NCBI GenBank assembly: GCA_903837255.1
Contig: CAILTZ010000211.1
Span: 1 to 6,806, forward strand
Source: an uncultured Pirellula sp.
GTDB taxonomy: Bacteria > Planctomycetota > Planctomycetia > Pirellulales > Pirellulaceae
Direction: 5' to 3'
Length of the DNA: 6,806 nt
Made by a program: the position numbers and the translations under genes. Of this stretch, positions 6,767-6,806 are shown piece after piece (position 1 is the stretch's first letter; the number at the start of each line of letters is the position of its first letter). The notes under the pieces were generated by a model. That model saw nothing but the letters and a program-made list of their open reading frames with translations, made no database searches and had not been told where the DNA came from.

Positions 6767-6806
6767 GTAACTTCCAGCTACCTTCGACGTCCTACTGGCG
6801 CATCTG

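Noticed and set aside
6707..6806. Start of another gene or a tRNA at the right edge
   Set aside because: No start codon with a ribosome binding site and no cloverleaf are seen. The open frames are only continuations of shadow frames.

Overview
The window carries a compact three-gene bacterial RNA-repair operon, all on the + strand: hen1 (1643-3094), an rlaP-type nucleotidyltransferase (3087-4007) and pnkp (4103-6706). Upstream are the 3' part of an unrelated, mostly disordered protein gene (3-1199) and a non-coding gap of about 440 bases. The moderately high GC, GTG starts, frequent GATCG/CGATCG words and the Ser/Lys/Asp-rich disordered protein ending in a SKAERKRLRR-type basic tail suggest a planctomycete of the Pirellula/Rhodopirellula kind. 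That placement is inference from style, not from a marker gene.

Layout. Bases 3-1199 encode the C-terminal 398 residues of a low-complexity, highly charged protein whose start lies outside the window. It contains two in-frame 15-bp tandem repeats and a recurring basic-Ser-Trp-Phe motif. Bases 1200-1642 hold no convincing gene. They do hold two adjacent hairpins, the second followed by a T run (1262-1304), which is a likely terminator. A good Shine-Dalgarno sequence at 1631-1637 sets the hen1 start at GTG 1643. hen1 and the nucleotidyltransferase gene overlap by 8 nt. After that gene a 95-nt gap leads to pnkp and contains a possible 34-codon ORF (4009-4113) that overlaps the pnkp start. A GC-rich inverted repeat (6738-6766) lies 31 nt after pnkp.

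How the genes work together (established for the families). Ribotoxins cut RNA, typically tRNA anticodon loops, leaving 2',3'-cyclic phosphate and 5'-OH ends. The Pnkp phosphatase and kinase modules heal these ends. Hen1 methylates the 2'-OH of the 3'-terminal nucleotide, and the Pnkp ligase module, activated by the Hen1 N-terminal half, seals the break. The methyl group then protects the repaired site from being cut again. Every catalytic motif I looked for in Hen1 and Pnkp is present, so the pathway looks functional. RlaP-type polymerase-beta-fold nucleotidyltransferases are known companions of RNA-repair ligases, but their reaction is not established to my knowledge. The system is therefore a known type. 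The less explained parts are the N-terminal barrel-like extension on the nucleotidyltransferase, the small ORF before pnkp, the upstream hairpin pair and the motif-repeat disordered protein.
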